Origin: HXMU1420-2 sp017643305
GTDB taxonomy: Bacteria; Pseudomonadota; Alphaproteobacteria; Rhodobacterales; Rhodobacteraceae
Reading direction: 5' to 3'
Assembly: GCA_965217135.1 (NCBI GenBank)
Contig: OZ244249.1
Span: 3,658,001 to 3,722,000, forward strand
Length of the DNA stretch: 64,000 nt
This document shows positions 46,570 to 55,339 of the stretch, in pieces. The notes beneath the pieces were generated by a model, which made no database searches, was not told the origin of the DNA, and saw nothing but the letters and a program-made list of their open reading frames with translations. Positions within the stretch are counted from its first letter, which is position 1. The number at the start of each line of letters is the position of its first letter. Made by a program: the position numbers and the translations under genes.

Positions 46570-47065
46570 TCACAACTGCTCCCCTGAGCGGGCCAAGACA
46601 TAGCCCAAGCTGCGACTCTCTCCCAGCCTCGGATGGGTGGATGTGCGGTAGCTGAACGACGGGATGGTCCATTGGTGCAGCAGGGGATAGCCCAGCGCGT
46701 TCATCTCATCCTCCCAAGCCAGTCCACCACGAATCTGGTAGGGCACGCGCGCCGGACCGCTCTTCTTGAGCGTCACCAGTGACGGTCCGCTTCGCACGAA
46801 CACCTTGTTCAGGATGACCCACTTTGGCGGCGTAGCCATATCACTGATCAACAAAGCCAAGAGAACGTTGAAATATTGCATCAGGCCGGAGGCCAGCAGC
46901 ACGTTCATGTGCCCAGCCGCGGCGGGCGTATCTTCGAACCGGATCGCAGTGGGAATTTTGCCGGCAGCTTGACCCGCACGGGCGGCTCAGCGCCAATCGC
47001 TTGCGGGCAGCCAATGCCGTTCGCGTGTTGCGCAACCCACGCAACCCGATCTTGACAATGATCAA
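46570..47065 (-). pseudogene. remnant of a TIGR04325-type methyltransferase
   Basis: The frame ending at 46570 reads, from about 46965 on, GKIPTAIRFEDTPAAAGHMN, then VLLASGLMQYFNVLLALL, PPKWVILNKVFVRSGPSLVT, ARVPYQIRGG and a GYPLLHQWTIP segment. This is the C-terminal half of the TIGR04325 (LIC12133-like) putative methyltransferase family (sGaLQY, nRtp, fvTlQ, vPYrvf, alGYelvDrW). A stop in this frame at 46987-46989 and a shift to the reading PVRVKLPAK show at least one frameshift. The SAM-binding N-terminal half is missing; the enolase-family gene begins just beyond. It is a decayed gene next to the megasynthase. The 5' edge is approximate. Confidence 0.6.
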
Positions 47066-47154
47066 TGCACTGCTCCTGCCTGATCAGCTTCTGACAAGAT
47101 GTCGCACAAATAGTCCGAAACTGTGAAGCGGCGGGAGTTTTGGGGGCAGGCCGA

Positions 47155-48243
47155 TCAGACTTCGAACACCAACAGGCGCTCAAAATCGAATTCCACACCA
47201 GTGCCGGGTGTATCGGGAACAACGGCCTGGGCGTTTTCGACCACCAACGGGCGACGGGTGTATCGGTCGATGGGGAAGGAATGGACCTCGATCAGGCCTG
47301 GGTTGGGCTGGGCCGACACGAGGCTGACATGCAGTTCCTGCATGCCGTGGCTACAGACCGTAATGCCGTGTTTCCGGCTGAGCTCGGCAGCTTCCAGCCA
47401 CCCGGTGATGCCCCCGCAATTGGAGGCGTCGGGCTGGATGAAGGCGAGATTGCCCAGCTCGAGCGCCAGTTCAAATTCATGGATGATATGCAGGTTTTCG
47501 CCCTGCGCCATGTTCAGACCACTGGCCGCACCAATCCTTGCATAGGCGGCGTAATCATCTGGAATGACCGGCTCTTCGAACCAAAGAAGATCAAATGGTC
47601 TGAAAGACTTGGCGGCAATCGTGGCTTGTTCTTCGGTCATCGAATAGTTGGCATCAACCATGAAGGCGATGTCAGGACCGATCAGGTCACGCACCGCGCC
47701 GATGCGGTCAAGGTCTTCCTGCAGGTTTGGTTGCCCAATCTTGATCTTCACGCCGTCAAAGCCGCGATCCAGATAACCCCGTATGCTGTCCAACAGCTTA
47801 GGCAGGTCAAAGCCCAGATCGATGCCGCCACAATAGGCCCCGCAACGGTCGGATGCACCGCCCGCCATTTGAGCCAGCGGTTCGCCACGGGCCTTGCCGC
47901 GCAGATCCCACAGCGCGATGTCCACCGCCGAGATGGCAAAAGACGCGATGCCACCACGGGCCACGTAGTGCACGTGCCATTGCATCGCGTCATAGAGCGC
48001 CTCAACCTCTGATGCGTCCTGTCCGATCAGAAACGGGGCCAGATCGTCGCGGATCATCGCCACAATCGCCGTACCACCCTTGCCACCGGTATAGGTGTAG
48101 CCAGTGCCCTGCCGCCCATCGTCTGTTGTGACGGTGGTGGTCACCAGTTGGAAATGCGTGTGATCGCCGTGCTTGGCGTCCACCAGCACTTCGTCCAGCG
48201 GGACGTTAAACAATCGTGCCCGGATATCGGTGATGGCTGGCAT
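47155..48243 (-). CDS. mandelate-racemase-subgroup enolase (sugar-acid dehydratase)
   Basis: The 362-residue product has the enolase-superfamily residues of the mandelate racemase subgroup: the KxK bases (K166, K168) in GVKIKIG, metal ligands D197 (VDAN), E223/E224 (WFEEP) and E249 (QGEN), and the D272/H299 pair (IQPDASN, CSHGMQ). Most members dehydrate acid sugars such as fuconate, galactarate, talarate or arabinarate in the cytoplasm. It is last in a four-gene operon, 15 bases after the dehydrogenase gene. The partner enzymes point to sugar-acid use; the exact acid is not readable. Confidence 0.88.
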   Translation of the reverse strand: MPAITDIRARLFNVPLDEVLVDAKHGDHTHFQLVTTTVTTDDGRQGTGYTYTGGKGGTAIVAMIRDDLAPFLIGQDASEVEALYDAMQWHVHYVARGGIASFAISAVDIALWDLRGKARGEPLAQMAGGASDRCGAYCGGIDLGFDLPKLLDSIRGYLDRGFDGVKIKIGQPNLQEDLDRIGAVRDLIGPDIAFMVDANYSMTEEQATIAAKSFRPFDLLWFEEPVIPDDYAAYARIGAASGLNMAQGENLHIIHEFELALELGNLAFIQPDASNCGGITGWLEAAELSRKHGITVCSHGMQELHVSLVSAQPNPGLIEVHSFPIDRYTRRPLVVENAQAVVPDTPGTGVEFDFERLLVFEV

Positions 48244-48258
48244 GGCGGGGACCCTCGC

Positions 48259-49212
48259 CTAGCGCTGACATTCGGGCACGGGGGTCACCGCCGTACCGTC
48301 GGCCTGGAATTGCAACAAGTTGTCTACTGCCAGATCTCCCATCGCCTGCCGGGTTTCAACCGTGGCGCTGCCAACATGTGGCAACAGCGTAACATTACCG
48401 AGCGCAATCAATTCGTCCGGAACATGCGGTTCCTTTTCGAACACATCCAGCGCGGCAGACCCTAGGGTGCCGTCCTGCAAGGCCCGGATCAACGCCTGTT
48501 CATCCACACAGGTGCCTCGCGCAACGTTGACCAGTATGCCCTGCGGCCCCAGCGCAGCCATGATCTCCGCGTTAATCAGGTGGCGGGTTTCCGGGCCACC
48601 GGGCGTGATAACGATCAGGATATCAGATACTTGCGCCATTTCGGTCAGGTCAGCGTAGTATTTGTAGCCAACGCCTTTGTCGCTGCGAGCGTGATACACA
48701 GTGTTCGTACCAAATACGGTCAGCTTTTCGGCAATTGCCTGTCCGATGCGACCAAAGCCAACAATACCCGCCGTCATCCCGGCAACCGAACGAGACAAGG
48801 GCGCGCTGCCTTCGGTTTCCCATTTCCCGGAACGCAGATAGGCCTCATCCTGAACAAAGTTTCGCGCAGCCGCCAGCATCAGCATGATGGCGGTGTTCGC
48901 GACCTCATCGTTCAGAACATTGGGCGTATGTGTGACGAGGACGCCGCGCGCAATGGCGGCCTCCACATCGATAGAATCATAGCCGACACCGAAATTCGAA
49001 ATGATTTTCAGGTTCGGCATCTGGTCCATGAACGCGCCATCCAGCCGGGCGTGCCCGACCAAAATGGCATGGCTGATCCCAGCCCCTTCGGCGACAAGGA
49101 AGGCGTCCCTATCCTCAGCGGAGGGGGTGCAAACCTCGAACATCTCGGTCAGCCGGGTCTGCATGCGCGGGGTCAGGGCACCAACAACCAGCAGCTTGGG
49201 CCGATCAGTCAT
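48259..49212 (-). CDS. D-2-hydroxyacid dehydrogenase (NAD-dependent)
   Basis: From ATG 49212 the product has 317 residues. The start overlaps the FAH gene's stop, whereas the longer reading from 49251 lies inside that gene. It has FGVGYDSID, the Rossmann motif GIVGFGRIGQAIAEKL, the Arg-containing NVARGTCVDE, the Glu of DVFEKEP and the catalytic His in LLPHVGSATVETR. Family members reduce 2-oxo acids or glyoxylate/hydroxypyruvate. In the operon it could oxidise or reduce a product of the dehydratases. Substrate open. Confidence 0.88.
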   Translation of the reverse strand: MTDRPKLLVVGALTPRMQTRLTEMFEVCTPSAEDRDAFLVAEGAGISHAILVGHARLDGAFMDQMPNLKIISNFGVGYDSIDVEAAIARGVLVTHTPNVLNDEVANTAIMLMLAAARNFVQDEAYLRSGKWETEGSAPLSRSVAGMTAGIVGFGRIGQAIAEKLTVFGTNTVYHARSDKGVGYKYYADLTEMAQVSDILIVITPGGPETRHLINAEIMAALGPQGILVNVARGTCVDEQALIRALQDGTLGSAALDVFEKEPHVPDELIALGNVTLLPHVGSATVETRQAMGDLAVDNLLQFQADGTAVTPVPECQR

Positions 49213-50053
49213 CCTCACGCACGACTTGCCGCTGGGTGCCGAGCCCGTCAATCCACAGTTCCATCACATCGCCAACTTTCAGGAACACAGGCTCCGGCTT
49301 CACGCCCAGGCCCACGCCCGGAGGGGTGCCGGTTGAAATCACGTCACCCGGATGCAAGGTGAACAGATGGCTCAGATGCGAGATGATCTGCGCGACGGTG
49401 AAAATCATGGTCGATGTGGTACCAGTCTGGCGGCGCTCGCCATTCAGATCCAGCGTCATGTCCAAGTTTTGCGGATTGGCGATTTCGTCGCGGGTCACCA
49501 GCCATGGACCTGTCGGGCCATAGGTGTCGGGCGATTTGCCCTTGGTCCACTGCCCGGTCAGGCCATTCTGAAAATGCCGTTCGGACACGTCGTTGCACAG
49601 GCAATATCCCGCCACGTAATCCAGCGCGTCTTCTTCGCTGACGTATTTCGCAGCCTTGCCGATCACCACGCCCAGCTCGATTTCCCAATCCGAATGGGTG
49701 GACCCACGCGGCATAACGACGTCATCATTCGGCCCAACGATGGCGGAATTTGCCTTCATAAACAGGATCGGGTGTTCCGGAATGGCCGCTCCGGTTTCAG
49801 CAGCATGGTCGGAATAGTTCAGCCCAATGCACATGAACTTGGTGAATCCAGTGACACAGGTACCGATCCGCGGGTCACCAGAGACCAGCGGCAGACTGGA
49901 CGGGTCGAGCGCCCGCAGGGTGTCAAGCGACGCATCATCCAGCATTGATCCGTCAATATCGCTCACATGCGCACTGAGATCGCGGATATTGCCATCGGCA
50001 TCCAGCATCCCGGGCTTTTCCGAACCCAATTCACCGTAACGCAGCAGTTTCAT
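49205..50053 (-). CDS. fumarylacetoacetate-hydrolase family protein
   Basis: The 282-residue product has the FAH fold signature: CIGLNYSDHAAETG, PILFMKANSAIVGP, the metal-binding glutamates in DWEIELGVVIGK, NDVSER, and STGTPPGVGLG. Close relatives hydrolyse 2,4-diketo-3-deoxy-sugar acids to pyruvate plus a short acid (lactate or glycolate), or are annotated ureidoglycolate lyase. In this operon the diketo-deoxy-acid hydrolase role fits best. RBS GAGAGGAAAA precedes the ATG. It overlaps the dehydrogenase gene by 8 bases. Confidence 0.85.
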   Translation of the reverse strand: MKLLRYGELGSEKPGMLDADGNIRDLSAHVSDIDGSMLDDASLDTLRALDPSSLPLVSGDPRIGTCVTGFTKFMCIGLNYSDHAAETGAAIPEHPILFMKANSAIVGPNDDVVMPRGSTHSDWEIELGVVIGKAAKYVSEEDALDYVAGYCLCNDVSERHFQNGLTGQWTKGKSPDTYGPTGPWLVTRDEIANPQNLDMTLDLNGERRQTGTTSTMIFTVAQIISHLSHLFTLHPGDVISTGTPPGVGLGVKPEPVFLKVGDVMELWIDGLGTQRQVVREDD

Positions 50054-50133
50054 TGATTTTCCTCTCTTCCGAGCCGTTGTTTCACAGCTGATTTTTGCAA
50101 ATTATTCCGCGCGTTTGCCACGCGGTTTTTGGG

Positions 50134-51903
50134 TTAGTGGTTGTCTCGCGGCGTGTGCAGGTTGCCAATGTTTTTGTAGGCGTCCGCCCCGTCCAAAGTC
50201 ATACCTTCGGAGAATGGCCGCACTTTTTCGCGGAAAATCTCCTGCCAGGGCGATTGGCTGTCCGGCGCGAAGGGCCGTTCGGGCAACGCCGCGCGGCGGC
50301 GGGCCAATTCGTCTTCGTCCACCAGCATGTTCGCGGTGCAGGCGTTCAAATCGATCCGCACCATGTCACCGGTCTGGATCAGCGCCAGACCGCCGCCATC
50401 CGCCGCCTCAGGAGAGGCATTGAGGATGGAGGGCGACCCCGAGGTGCCAGACTGGCGGCCATCACCCACACAGGGCAGATCATTGATACCGCGCTTCAGC
50501 AGATAAGCCGGGGCGCGCATGTTCACCACCTCGGCGCCGCCTGGGTAACCGATGGGCCCCACCCCGCGCATGAACAGGATACAGTTTTCATCTATACCCA
50601 GACTTTGGTCATCGATGCGATGGTGAAAATCCTCGGGACCGTCAAACACGATGGCCCGACCTTCGAAGGCATTCGGGTCATTTGGATTGCTCAGATACCG
50701 GCCCCGAAACGTTTCGCCGATCACGCTGGTTTTCATGATCGCGCTGTCGAACAGGTTGCCGCTGAGGTTGATGAACCCTGCATCCTTCACCAGCGGATTG
50801 GATACGGGCCGGATCACCTCCGGCGAAATTGTCCTGCAAGCGGCACAGTTTTCACCCATGCTACGTCCATTCACGGTGACAGCGTCAGGATGGGGCAACA
50901 GGCCTTCGGTCATGAGTTCGCCGACAACCGCGGGCACACCGCCGGCATGGTGATAATCTTCACCAAGGTATTCGCCTGCAGGCTGGAGGTTGACCAGCAA
51001 CGGCACCTTGTGGCCGATTTTTTGCCAATCATCATTGTTCAGCGGCACGCCCAGATGCCGTGCAATGCCGTTCAGATGGATCGGCGCATTTGTGGAGCCG
51101 CCAATGGCGGAATTGATGGTTATCGCATTTTCGAACGCTTCCCGCGTCATCACGTCAGATGGTTTCAGATCTTCGTGCACCATTTCAACAATGCGCTTGC
51201 CGGTGGCATAAGCCATCTGCCCACGTTCCCGGTAAGGGGCTGGAATGGCTGCCGATCCCGGCAGTTGCATGCCCAGCGCCTCAGCCAGCGAATTCATCGT
51301 CGTGGCCGTGCCCATGGTGTTGCAATAGCCGGTCGACGGGGCGGAAGAAGCAACCAGCTCCATAAAGCCTTCATCGTCAATTTCACCGGCCGCATGCATT
51401 TCGCGGGCTTTCCAGACGATCGTGCCCGACCCGGTCCGTTCCCCCCGGAACCAGCCGTTCAGCATGGGCCCAACTGAAAACGCGATGGCGGGAATGTTCA
51501 CCGTGGCCGCCGCCATCAACAGAGCCGGCGTGGTCTTGTCACAGCCGATATTCAGGACCACGCCATCGAGCGGGTAGCCAAACAGCGACTCGACCAGACT
51601 GAGATAGGCCAGGTTGCGGTCGAGCATGGCCGTGGGTCGTTTGCCGGTTTCCTGGATCGGATGCACCGGGATTTCCATGACTGTTCCACCGGCGGAATTA
51701 ATCCCGTCGCGCACCCGCTTGGTCAGCTCTATATGGTGACGGTTACATGGGGACAGGTCGCTGCCAGTCTGCGCGATACCGATGATCGGTTTGCCTGACT
51801 GCAACTCTTCCCGGGTAAGCCCGTAATTCAGATAGCGCTCCAGATAGAGCGCAGTCATTTCCCGGTTTTCCGGATTGTTGAACCACTTTTGTGACCGCAG
51901 CAT
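50134..51903 (-). CDS. IlvD/Edd-family dehydratase (aldonate type)
   Basis: The 589-residue product has the three Fe-S cluster cysteines of the pentonate-dehydratase branch of the IlvD/Edd family: C53 (SPCNRHH), C121 (NIGCDKTTP) and C194 (TGYCNTMGTATTMN). Other family motifs include INSAIGGSTNAPIHLNG and GDGRQSGTSGSPSILNASPE. Such enzymes dehydrate L-arabonate, D-xylonate or similar acids to 2-keto-3-deoxy acids. It is first in the operon; RBS GAGGGAAG sits about 6 bases before the ATG. An IlvD enzyme of branched-chain amino-acid synthesis would have a different Cys pattern. Confidence 0.9.
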   Translation of the reverse strand: MLRSQKWFNNPENREMTALYLERYLNYGLTREELQSGKPIIGIAQTGSDLSPCNRHHIELTKRVRDGINSAGGTVMEIPVHPIQETGKRPTAMLDRNLAYLSLVESLFGYPLDGVVLNIGCDKTTPALLMAAATVNIPAIAFSVGPMLNGWFRGERTGSGTIVWKAREMHAAGEIDDEGFMELVASSAPSTGYCNTMGTATTMNSLAEALGMQLPGSAAIPAPYRERGQMAYATGKRIVEMVHEDLKPSDVMTREAFENAITINSAIGGSTNAPIHLNGIARHLGVPLNNDDWQKIGHKVPLLVNLQPAGEYLGEDYHHAGGVPAVVGELMTEGLLPHPDAVTVNGRSMGENCAACRTISPEVIRPVSNPLVKDAGFINLSGNLFDSAIMKTSVIGETFRGRYLSNPNDPNAFEGRAIVFDGPEDFHHRIDDQSLGIDENCILFMRGVGPIGYPGGAEVVNMRAPAYLLKRGINDLPCVGDGRQSGTSGSPSILNASPEAADGGGLALIQTGDMVRIDLNACTANMLVDEDELARRRAALPERPFAPDSQSPWQEIFREKVRPFSEGMTLDGADAYKNIGNLHTPRDNH

Positions 51904-52273
51904 GGCTTCCCTCTATTCCTTGTCTCCCAGGGCCGGTTCCGGTGTTTGCGTCTGTGTCCATTCGCGCAGCCGGTGACCGCCATCGGCACCACCATTTCGG
52001 GCGGCTACCGCATTGTTCTACAGTATGGGCCTAGCAGGCCGTTAACACGCACATAATCAGCCAGCGCCTAAGGTTATCGGCACCAAAGCTCAGCTCCGGC
52101 CCCACCTACTCTCCTCCAAAACGCGTGCAAACCTTTGCAGGTATTATTTAAAACAAAGACGATTCCAGTACTTTCGGCAATCGCATTCGCCCTTGCGACT
52201 TAGGCCTAGTGCAATCATTTGCAAAATTCTAGGGTCGGCGAAATAGCGCTAACACGACTTAGGGGAGGGACAG
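51904..52273. promoter_or_regulatory. 370-bp divergent promoter region
   Basis: No gene seen. The region separates the dehydratase operon (minus) from the DenD-like gene (plus), so it should carry both promoters. Small symmetric elements occur: GGCCTAGCAGGCC at about 52029-52041 and an ATTTGCAAAATTC element near 52209 (a related TTTTTGCAAATTATTC lies upstream of the FAH gene near 50091). The similarity between the two is weak evidence for a shared operator. No regulator gene adjoins. Confidence 0.4.
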
Positions 52274-53242
52274 ATGGTAAAAACACTGATCATTGGCGGC
52301 GGCGGGATGGTTGGCCGAAAGCTGGCGGAGTCGTTGCAGAAGGACGGAACAGACGAAGGCCTGACTTTGTTTGATGTGATATTTCCTCCTGAGACGGTCG
52401 GTTTCAAAAACCGAATCACGGGCGACATCACAGACCCCGAAGTTACCAATGCGCTGGCAGCGGCGCGACCGGAGCTTATTTATCACCTGGCCGCTATCGT
52501 TTCAGGAGAGGCCGAAGCGGATTTTGACAAGGGCTGGCAAACGAATATGCTGGCGTTCTGGCGGTTTCTGGAAGCGCTACGGGCAGAACATCTGGCCTCC
52601 GGCGGAACCTACCGGCCGCGTGTTGTCTTCACGTCGTCGATCGCCGTCTTTGGCGGCCCATTTCCCGAAAAAATCGACGATGTGTTCCTGTCAGCGCCGC
52701 TGACCAGCTATGGTGCGCAGAAAGCATCTAGTGAACTGATGCTTTCGGATTTCAGTCGCAAGGGGTTTGTCGATGGCATTTCCATCCGTCTTCCCACGAT
52801 CTGTGTGCGCCCCGGCAAACCGAACAAGGCCGCGTCCGGGTTCTTTTCGGGTATCATCCGGGAGCCTCTGAATGGGCAGGAAGCCATTTTGCCCGTGCCC
52901 ACCACTGTCCGGCACTGGCACGCCTCCCCGCGTGCGGCGGTGGGCTTCCTGCGCCACTCTGCGACGCTGGATCTGGACCTACTGGAAGGCCGCCGCGCGC
53001 TGAGCCTGCCCGGCATAAGCTGCACCATCGAGGAACAGATCGAAGCGCTGCGGGAAGTGGCCGGGAACGATGCGGTCAAATTGATCAAGCATGTGCCGGA
53101 CGAAACCATTTCAGGCATGGTTGCCATGTGGCCCCGCAATTTTGCAACGGAGCGGGCGATCAGCCTTGGCTACAAAGCTGAAAGCAGCTTCCGGGAGATC
53201 ATCGAAATCTACCTGCAAGATGACATGCCGAAACCGGCCTGA
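52274..53242 (+). CDS. denD: NAD-dependent epimerase-like D-erythronate dehydrogenase family protein
   Basis: An extended-SDR protein of 322 residues. The Rossmann motif is IIGGGGMVGRKLAE, with Asp at ITGDITDPE, the catalytic Ser/Thr in VFTSSIAVFG and YxxxK as SYGAQKASSE. The sequence around RLPTICVRPGKPNKAASGFFS and WHASPRAAVGF is like the DenD family, which oxidises D-erythronate at C2. It is divergent from the sugar-acid operon and probably acts in the same catabolic programme. The usual DenD partners (DUF1537 kinase, DenC decarboxylase-type aldolase) are not in the window, so symbol and substrate are tentative. Confidence 0.7.
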   Translation: MVKTLIIGGGGMVGRKLAESLQKDGTDEGLTLFDVIFPPETVGFKNRITGDITDPEVTNALAAARPELIYHLAAIVSGEAEADFDKGWQTNMLAFWRFLEALRAEHLASGGTYRPRVVFTSSIAVFGGPFPEKIDDVFLSAPLTSYGAQKASSELMLSDFSRKGFVDGISIRLPTICVRPGKPNKAASGFFSGIIREPLNGQEAILPVPTTVRHWHASPRAAVGFLRHSATLDLDLLEGRRALSLPGISCTIEEQIEALREVAGNDAVKLIKHVPDETISGMVAMWPRNFATERAISLGYKAESSFREIIEIYLQDDMPKPA

Positions 53243-53263
53243 TTGGAAGGCCACAGTTTTCTG

Positions 53264-53285
53264 GATGTTTGAGCATTCAAACATC
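53264..53285. repeat. 9-bp inverted repeat after the DenD-like gene
   Basis: GATGTTTGA and TCAAACATC pair around the loop GCAT, 22 bases past the stop of the DenD-like gene. There is no T run after it, so it may be a weak terminator or a regulator site. A further AAGCT...AGCTT repeat around TCGATGAATT follows near 53331-53350. Confidence 0.5.
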
Positions 53286-53412
53286 GACGGTTACGGTTTC
53301 GTAGCGGCATCGCCGTCCGTGCGACGGGGCCAAGCTTCGATGAATTAGCTTGACCCAGATTTACTTGCCGTCATCTCGCAGACATTAGTGCCACAGCCAA
53401 AGGACACGGATC

Positions 53413-54018
53413 ATGCTGACATTTGCCGCTGCGGTATTCTTTCTCATCATCACGCCTGGCCCCGGTGTGTTGTCGACCGCTGGTGTTGGATCTGCCTTTG
53501 GCGCGCGCCCCGGCACGCGGTATGTGACCGGGCTCTGGCTGGGCAACAATCTGGTGGCACTGGCCGTGGTCATGGGCATCACCGCCGTGATATTGGCTGA
53601 TCCACGCATCCGGGCGGTGCTGTTTCTCGCCTCAACCGGCTATCTTCTGTACCTCGCCCTGCGGATCGCCATGGCCGGGTCCAAAGTTGCGTTTATCGAA
53701 GCCGCAACACCGCCCGGCGTGTTCAATGGCCTGGCGCTGCAGATGATCAACCCCAAGGCTTACGCGGTACACACCACCTTGTTTTCAGGATTCACCTTTC
53801 TGCCGGGAAACCTCGCGGTTGAGACAGTTTCGAAATTCCTGATCCTCAACGCGATCTGGATCCCCATCCATTTCCTATGGCTCTACCTGGGCATCACGCT
53901 TCGCCAGTTGAACCTGTCAGAACGCACCCACCGCATCATCAATGTGGCGATGAGCCTGTCCATGCTGGCGGTGGTGGCGCTGGCATTCGGCGGTTTCCTG
54001 ATCGGGCGGGGCGGATAG
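53413..54018 (+). CDS. LysE/RhtB-family amino-acid exporter
   Basis: The 201-residue membrane protein has about six hydrophobic segments and the family motif FFLIITPGPGVLSTAGVG near the N-terminus, with NGLALQMINPKAY in the middle. LysE/RhtB proteins export amino acids or their analogues through the inner membrane. RBS AAAGGA precedes the ATG by about 8 bases. It converges on the FAD oxidoreductase gene, 13 bases apart. Confidence 0.9.
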   Translation: MLTFAAAVFFLIITPGPGVLSTAGVGSAFGARPGTRYVTGLWLGNNLVALAVVMGITAVILADPRIRAVLFLASTGYLLYLALRIAMAGSKVAFIEAATPPGVFNGLALQMINPKAYAVHTTLFSGFTFLPGNLAVETVSKFLILNAIWIPIHFLWLYLGITLRQLNLSERTHRIINVAMSLSMLAVVALAFGGFLIGRGG

Positions 54019-54031
54019 CGATCAGAGGCGG

Positions 54032-55339
54032 TTACCCAAGAACAGAAAAGCTGGATTCGTCGTTGATCGGACGTTTGCGGGAATAAAATCCCGCGTCGAT
54101 CTGCCGGTTCAGGTAGGGCAAGGTGAATTGCATCGGAGCGGTGTCATGATCATTGCCAGCCTCACAATACGTAACCAGCGCCGCCATCAGCTTCCCAGCG
54201 ATCGGGGCGTTCTTGTACTGGTTCCCGGAAGTTCCACACGCCATGTAGAACCCTGGCAGCGATGACTTGTCGTAAATCGGAATCCAGTCGGTTGACGCAT
54301 CATACAGATCCACCACGCCACGCGTCTGTGACGGGATACCAAGTGATGGCACCCGTTGAGCATAGCGCATCGCTTGCGTCGTCCATTGGTCGGTGAAGTC
54401 GCGGTTGTAATTCACATCATCCTCGCACCATTGATGCGGGTCGCATTCAGGGTCCTCAGATCCGATCAGGATGTGGTTGCCATGTTCCGGGCGGACATAG
54501 CAGGCGATGTCACTGTCCGACACGATGGTGCCGTCTTCGTCGAAATTGAAACCCTCGGGGCTGGGCACATGCACCACCTCCTGCCGCAACGGGCGGGTGG
54601 CGATGGTCATGTCATCCAGCACCCCGGCCATGTCGTTGATGATGGATGATCCCGGCCCGGCCACATTGATCACGACAGGCGCATGCAGCTCCTCTCCGGT
54701 GCTGAGTTTGATGCCGGATACCTTGCCACCTGCCTGCAGGATTCCCGTTACCTGAGCATTGGTGCGCACTTCGGCCCCGTGCAGGCGGGCCGCGTCCATC
54801 AGGTTCTGCGCGCTCAGCGCAGGATCGGTGACGTAGCCGCCATTTGGCCAGAAAACCGCGCCGCCCATCTGGACCCCGTTGGGTTGGCCAAACTCGGGGT
54901 CGTCCATCCGCCGGGCCGGGGCAAAGCTGTCCAATGCATAGATCGGTAGTTTTGCTTTTACGTCATCTGCTGTCAGTTCCTCGAAAGGGCAGTCCAGTTC
55001 CGCCGAATACTTCATGTGCTTTTCCAGAAACCCGTTGGCTTCGGTTTTCATAGTCATGCAACCGACCTGGCGGAACTGCGCCAGTGGCGTACCGTCGGGC
55101 AGGCCTAGATATTCCGCCCAGTCACGCCAGTAATGGTACCCTTCCCAGGCAAAGGCAGTGCCATCGAATGTGGAATAATGCATGCGGATGATGGCACAGG
55201 AGCCGGCGGTGGAGCCATGGCCCACCTGCCCGTTCCGGTCCAGCGACAGGGTCTTCCACCCCTGTTTGGCCATTTCAAACGCGATCGCCGCGCCGATCAC
55301 GCCGGTCCCGATGATAATAGCATCTGCGGTCTGAGTCAT
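54032..55339 (-). CDS. FAD-dependent oxidoreductase (DAO family, sarcosine-oxidase-like)
   Basis: From ATG 55339 the product has 435 residues. It has the FAD motif IIIGTGVIGAAIAFEMAKQG, Ser/His of GHGSTAGSCAIIR and the C-terminal FYMACGTSGNQYKNAP. This is the DAO group, which oxidises N-methyl or other secondary and primary amino acids (sarcosine, glycine, dimethylglycine). Its ATG overlaps the TetR stop (ATGA), so it is coupled to the operon of the MttB-like and GcvT-fused genes and probably handles a downstream N-methyl intermediate. Substrate is inferred. Confidence 0.85.
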   Translation of the reverse strand: MTQTADAIIIGTGVIGAAIAFEMAKQGWKTLSLDRNGQVGHGSTAGSCAIIRMHYSTFDGTAFAWEGYHYWRDWAEYLGLPDGTPLAQFRQVGCMTMKTEANGFLEKHMKYSAELDCPFEELTADDVKAKLPIYALDSFAPARRMDDPEFGQPNGVQMGGAVFWPNGGYVTDPALSAQNLMDAARLHGAEVRTNAQVTGILQAGGKVSGIKLSTGEELHAPVVINVAGPGSSIINDMAGVLDDMTIATRPLRQEVVHVPSPEGFNFDEDGTIVSDSDIACYVRPEHGNHILIGSEDPECDPHQWCEDDVNYNRDFTDQWTTQAMRYAQRVPSLGIPSQTRGVVDLYDASTDWIPIYDKSSLPGFYMACGTSGNQYKNAPIAGKLMAALVTYCEAGNDHDTAPMQFTLPYLNRQIDAGFYSRKRPINDESSFSVLG

